From Alphaproteobacteria bacterium (GTDB lineage Bacteria; Pseudomonadota; Alphaproteobacteria; Rhizobiales; Aestuariivirgaceae), in assembly GCA_020441605.1 (NCBI GenBank), contig JAGRLX010000096.1, positions 1 to 8,517 of the forward strand: a stretch of 8,517 bases of DNA, given 5' to 3'. Each line of letters starts with the position of its first letter. Position 1 is the stretch's first letter. Shown here one piece after another: positions 6,600-8,517 of the stretch. The notes below the pieces were generated by a model, which searched no databases, was not told where the DNA came from, and was given only the letters and a program-made list of their open reading frames with translations. A program made the translations under genes and the position numbers.

Positions 6600-6707
6600 T
6601 TAGGCTAACATAGCTCGCTCCTCGTACTCGACGGGCCTCACATGGCCCAGTGTCGAGTGCCGTCGCCGGGGATTGTAGAAGCGCTCGATGTAATCGAACA
6701 CCGACGT
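6600..6707 (-). pseudogene. IS3-family transposase (OrfB) 3' remnant
   Basis: On the - strand the last 35 codons read TSVFDYIERFYNPRRRHSTL, then GHVRPVEYEE and the stop at 6600-6602. This is the typical C-terminus of IS3-family DDE (rve) transposases, in which (Y/F)IE-x-(F/Y)YN-xRR-HS-xLG and P-x-E-(Y/F) are the conserved pieces. Upstream of residue TS the frame stays open for 56 more codons to 6875, but that sequence no longer resembles a transposase. The DDE catalytic core is missing and the element cannot transpose. The break at about 6708 marks a deletion or a later insertion. Confidence 0.8.
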
Positions 6708-6734
6708 GCCCCCGGGAAATTCCCCAGCCGGTTG

Positions 6735-6765
6735 GTCCAAAATCGGGTCACACGTCAAAATGCGG
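6735..6765. repeat. Two related 12-mers, GTCCAAAATCGG and GTCAAAATGCGG
   Basis: The copies lie at 6735-6746 and 6754-6765, 19 bp apart. They share GTC, an AAAAT core and a CGG end. Short repeated motifs of this kind occur at the ends of some insertion sequences (IS21-type elements carry multiple short repeats), and the block directly abuts the truncated IS3 fragment. The assignment to a mobile element is a guess from position. Confidence 0.3.
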
Positions 6766-6916
6766 CTAGAACGAACTCCAAGCTGGAAAAGGTCAGGGGG
6801 GCAACGCCAGGGCATCCGACCCGGCGCCGCTGCGATGGAAGGTTTCCTTACAAACCGATTAGCGGCATTCCGCATCCGGCTGCCATTCGTGTCGTGTAAG
6901 GCGCCAGAAATTCCTG

Positions 6917-6929
6917 CAAGCCATTGAAA
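6917..6929 (-). promoter_or_regulatory. IHF-like binding site upstream of the hupS promoter
   Basis: On the - strand the sequence TTTCAATGGCTTG matches the IHF consensus WATCAANNNNTTR with one mismatch. It ends 19 bp before the -24 element, the usual place for IHF to bend DNA between an activator site and a sigma-54 promoter. Hydrogenase promoters of several alphaproteobacteria are known to use IHF. Confidence 0.45.
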
Positions 6930-6948
6930 TCATTAAAACTCGTGAGTC

Positions 6949-6964
6949 TGGCATCGGGCTTGCT
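6949..6964 (+). promoter_or_regulatory. Sigma-54 (-24/-12) promoter of hupSL
   Basis: TGGCAT-N5-TTGCT matches the RpoN consensus TGGCAC-N5-TTGCA at all but two positions, and the GG and GC pairs have the required 10-bp spacing. Transcription would start near 6975, leaving a leader of about 57 nt before the hupS ATG. Sigma-54 control with an NtrC-family activator (HoxA/HupR) or NifA is established for hup operons of rhizobia. The activator site could not be picked out. Confidence 0.7.
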
Positions 6965-6982
6965 TTGAGTCCTCTCATCTGA

Positions 6983-6999
6983 CGGACGGAATCCATCCG
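6983..6999. repeat. Dyad symmetry in the hupS leader
   Basis: CGGACGGA-A-TCCATCCG forms 8-bp arms with one mismatched pair around a central base. It lies just downstream of the expected sigma-54 start point and 16 nt before the ribosome site, so it could act as an operator or as an RNA hairpin. No known regulator is assigned. Confidence 0.35.
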
Positions 7000-7031
7000 G
7001 CCGATACGGAAAACGGGAGGGAATGCGCAGC

Positions 7032-8108
7032 ATGACGGAAACATTCTACGAAGTGATGCGCCGGCAGGGGATCACGCGGCGGAGCTTCCTGAAGTTCTGC
7101 AGTCTGACGGCCGCCGCGTTGGGCCTAGGGCCCAGTTTTGCGCCGAAGATCGCCTATGCGATGGAATCCAAGCCGCGCATTCCGGTGATCTGGCTGCACG
7201 GGCTTGAGTGTACCTGCTGTTCGGAGAGCTTCATCCGCTCCGCCCATCCGCTCGCCAAGGACGTCATCCTGTCGATGATCTCGCTCGACTATGACGACAC
7301 CATCATGGCCGCGGCCGGTCACCAGGCCGAGGCAATCGTCGACGAGACGATCGCCAAGTATGACGGCAACTTCATTCTCGCCTGCGAGGGGAACCCGCCG
7401 CTGAACCAGGAAGGCATGAGCTGCATCATCGCCGGCAAGCCCTACCTGGAGCAGTTGAAGAAGGCGGCCGCCCACTGCAAGGCAATCATCTCGTGGGGCT
7501 CCTGCGCCTCGTGGGGTTGCGTCCAGGCGGCGCGCCCGAACCCGACCCAGGCAACGCCCATCCACAAGGTGCCGGGCCTGGCGCCCAAGCCGATCATCAA
7601 GGTGCCGGGCTGTCCGCCCATCGCCGAGGTGATGACCGCGGTCATCACCTACATCCTGACTTTCGAGCGTTTTCCAGAGCTCGACCGCCAGGGGCGGCCG
7701 AAGATGTTCTATTCGCAGCGCATCCACGACAAGTGCTACCGCCGGCCGCACTTCGACGCCGGCCAGTTCGTGGAGCACTTCGATGACGAGGGCGCGCGCA
7801 AGGGCTACTGCCTCTACAAGGTCGGCTGCAAGGGACCGACCACCTACAACGCCTGCTCGACGGTGCGCTGGAACGGCGGCCTGTCGTTTCCCATCCAGTC
7901 GGGCCATCCGTGCTTCGGCTGCTCGGAGGACGACTTCTGGGACAAGGGCAGCTTCTATGACCGCCTGACCGACATTCACGGATTCGGCGTGGAGGCAAGC
8001 GCCGACAAGATCGGCGGAACGGCGGCAGCTGTCGTCGGTGCGGCGGCTGCCGCGCATGCGGCAATAAGCGCGGTCAAGCGCGCCCGCCAAAAGGGAGGTG
8101 AGGGCTGA
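7032..8108 (+). CDS. hupS: Uptake [NiFe]-hydrogenase small subunit HupS/HyaA (oxygen-tolerant type)
   Basis: The 358-aa electron-transfer subunit oxidises H2 together with HupL and passes electrons to the quinone pool through a membrane cytochrome b. A twin-arginine signal (TRRSFLKF, R16-R17) and a signal peptide ending near AYA (residues 36-38) send the folded dimer to the periplasm. Proximal-cluster cysteines are C60, C63, C158 and C194, with two extra cysteines, C62 (ECTCC) and C163 (CASWGC). That is the six-Cys [4Fe-3S] set of oxygen-tolerant group 1d enzymes. Distal ligands are H232, C235, C260 and C266, and medial ligands C275, C294 and C297. An alanine-rich C-terminal helix (about 328-348) is the membrane anchor. 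ATG 7032 is chosen because the GGGAGG at 7015-7020 is 11 nt away, whereas the in-frame ATG at 7023 is only 2 nt away. The stop overlaps hupL by one base. Confidence 0.96.
   Translation: MTETFYEVMRRQGITRRSFLKFCSLTAAALGLGPSFAPKIAYAMESKPRIPVIWLHGLECTCCSESFIRSAHPLAKDVILSMISLDYDDTIMAAAGHQAEAIVDETIAKYDGNFILACEGNPPLNQEGMSCIIAGKPYLEQLKKAAAHCKAIISWGSCASWGCVQAARPNPTQATPIHKVPGLAPKPIIKVPGCPPIAEVMTAVITYILTFERFPELDRQGRPKMFYSQRIHDKCYRRPHFDAGQFVEHFDDEGARKGYCLYKVGCKGPTTYNACSTVRWNGGLSFPIQSGHPCFGCSEDDFWDKGSFYDRLTDIHGFGVEASADKIGGTAAAVVGAAAAAHAAISAVKRARQKGGEG
8094..8098 (+). promoter_or_regulatory. Ribosome binding site of hupL
   Basis: GGAGG lies inside the last codons of hupS, 9 nt before the hupL ATG at 8108. 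It fixes that ATG as the start and shows that the two subunits are translated from one message. Confidence 0.7.
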
Positions 8109-8517
8109 TGGCCACGATGCAGACACCCAACGGTTTCGATCTCGACACGTCGGGCCAACGCGTTGTCGTCGATCCGGTGACCCGGATCGAGGGACACATG
8201 CGCTGCGAGGTCAATGTCGACGAGAACAACATGATCCGCAACGCGGTCTCCACCGGCACCATGTGGCGCGGGCTGGAGGTTATCCTCAAGGGGCGCGATC
8301 CGCGCGATGCCTGGGCTTTCACCCAGCGCATCTGCGGCGTGTGCACCGGCACCCACGCGCTCACCTCGGTGCGCGCTGTGGAGGATGCGCTTGGCATCGA
8401 GATCCCGGAAAACGCGAACTCGATCCGCAACATCATGCAGCTGTCGCTGCAGGTGCACGACCACCTCGTGCACTTCTACCACCTGCACGCGCTCGACTGG
8501 GTCAACCCGGTCAATGC
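8108..8517 (+). CDS. hupL: Uptake [NiFe]-hydrogenase large subunit HupL/HyaB, N-terminal part
   Basis: This is the catalytic subunit, carrying the Ni-Fe(CN)2CO active site where H2 is split. Only the first 136 codons lie in the window and the gene runs off its end. The N-terminal family signature is present: [12 protein letters not shown], with E28 as the conserved proton-transfer glutamate, and [15 protein letters not shown] with C76 and C79, the first of the two CxxC pairs that bind nickel. [15 protein letters not shown] follows as usual. The second CxxC and the C-terminal peptide removed on maturation lie beyond the window. The start codon overlaps the hupS stop (TGATG), which supports equal production of the two subunits. 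There is no signal peptide, as expected: it is carried across the membrane by the Tat signal of HupS. Confidence 0.96.
   Translation, partial: MATMQTPNGFDLDTSGQRVVVDPVTRIEGHMRCEVNVDENNMIRNAVSTGTMWRGLEVILKGRDPRDAWAFTQRICGVCTGTHALTSVRAVEDALGIEIPENANSIRNIMQLSLQVHDHLVHFYHLHALDWVNPVN

Larger units (their letters stand above)
6708..7031. other. Intergenic region between IS remnant and hupS
   Basis: No gene is supported here. The left half (6708 to about 6850) contains a short palindrome GGGAAATTCCC (6715-6725) and a related pair of 12-mers (6735-6746 and 6754-6765). These look like the end of a mobile element rather than coding DNA. The right half (about 6900-7031) is the hupS control region: an IHF-like site, a -24/-12 promoter, a dyad near the expected transcription start and a strong ribosome site at 7015-7020. 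Confidence 0.6.

Noticed and set aside
6895..6910. NifA-type upstream site TGT-N10-ACA before hupS
   Set aside because: The best match is TGT-N10-AAA, one base off a short and degenerate motif, so it is not distinguishable from chance.
7023..7031. Upstream ATG of hupS at 7023
   Set aside because: It is only 2 nt from the ribosome site, too close for efficient initiation. ATG 7032 is 11 nt away and gives the usual HupS start.
6848..7044. Two 61-codon - strand frames over the hupS leader
   Set aside because: They overlap the promoter and ribosome site and show no recognisable domain or start signal.
7125..8126. 333-codon open frame on the - strand opposite hupS
   Set aside because: This is an antisense shadow of a strongly conserved hydrogenase gene, rich in Arg/Ala/Val, with no motif.
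1..8517. tRNA, rRNA or CRISPR array
   Set aside because: No cloverleaf, rRNA-like stretch or regularly spaced direct repeats were seen on either strand. A covariance-model scan would be needed to exclude a small RNA.

Overview
The window looks like an accessory region of an alphaproteobacterial chromosome or plasmid, most likely Hyphomicrobiales-like or a close relative. The support is a high-GC coding background, HupS/HupL proteins of the Bradyrhizobium/Rhodobacter type, a sigma-54 type promoter in front of them, and a ParB-methylase/DUF5681/terminase cassette of a kind common in alphaproteobacterial prophages. The species cannot be fixed from the sequence alone.

Layout. (1) 1-284: AT-richer non-coding leader carrying two near-identical copies of a GGGTAATA-type palindrome exactly 150 bp apart. 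(2) 285-3736: a tightly packed three-gene prophage cassette on the + strand: a ParB-like/DNA methyltransferase fusion, a DUF5681 protein (likely the small-terminase-position protein) and the large terminase. The genes overlap by 8 bp at both junctions. A short, frame-ambiguous tail of phage-like coding sequence follows to about 3914. No portal, capsid or tail gene follows. (3) 3890-4260: an abrupt AT-rich block of about 27% GC. It holds a palindrome, a TATAAT box and the first half of a small exported SUOX-fold (oxidoreductase molybdopterin-binding-like) protein. The composition returns to about 48% GC in the middle of that gene. (4) 4508-6532: a two-TM GGDEF-EAL protein whose start overlaps the stop of the small exported protein (ATGA), so the two form an operon and probably a periplasmic sensor/cyclic-di-GMP output pair. 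(5) 6566-6707: the 3' end of an IS3-family element on the - strand (last 35 codons of its transposase plus a candidate terminal repeat), cut off abruptly. (6) 6917-8517: the regulatory region and first two genes of an uptake [NiFe]-hydrogenase operon. There is a -24/-12 promoter with an IHF-like site just upstream, then hupS (complete) and hupL (cut by the window end). HupS carries the six-cysteine proximal-cluster signature of oxygen-tolerant membrane-bound hydrogenases.

Read together, phage packaging genes, an AT-rich recombinant patch and an IS fragment lie directly against the start of a hydrogenase operon. This looks like an integration hotspot or island edge. The parts most worth a second look are the SUOX-fold/GGDEF-EAL pair with its internal composition break, the stand-alone methylase-terminase cassette with its paired palindromes and 15-bp tandem repeats, and the sigma-54/IHF control region of hupSL.
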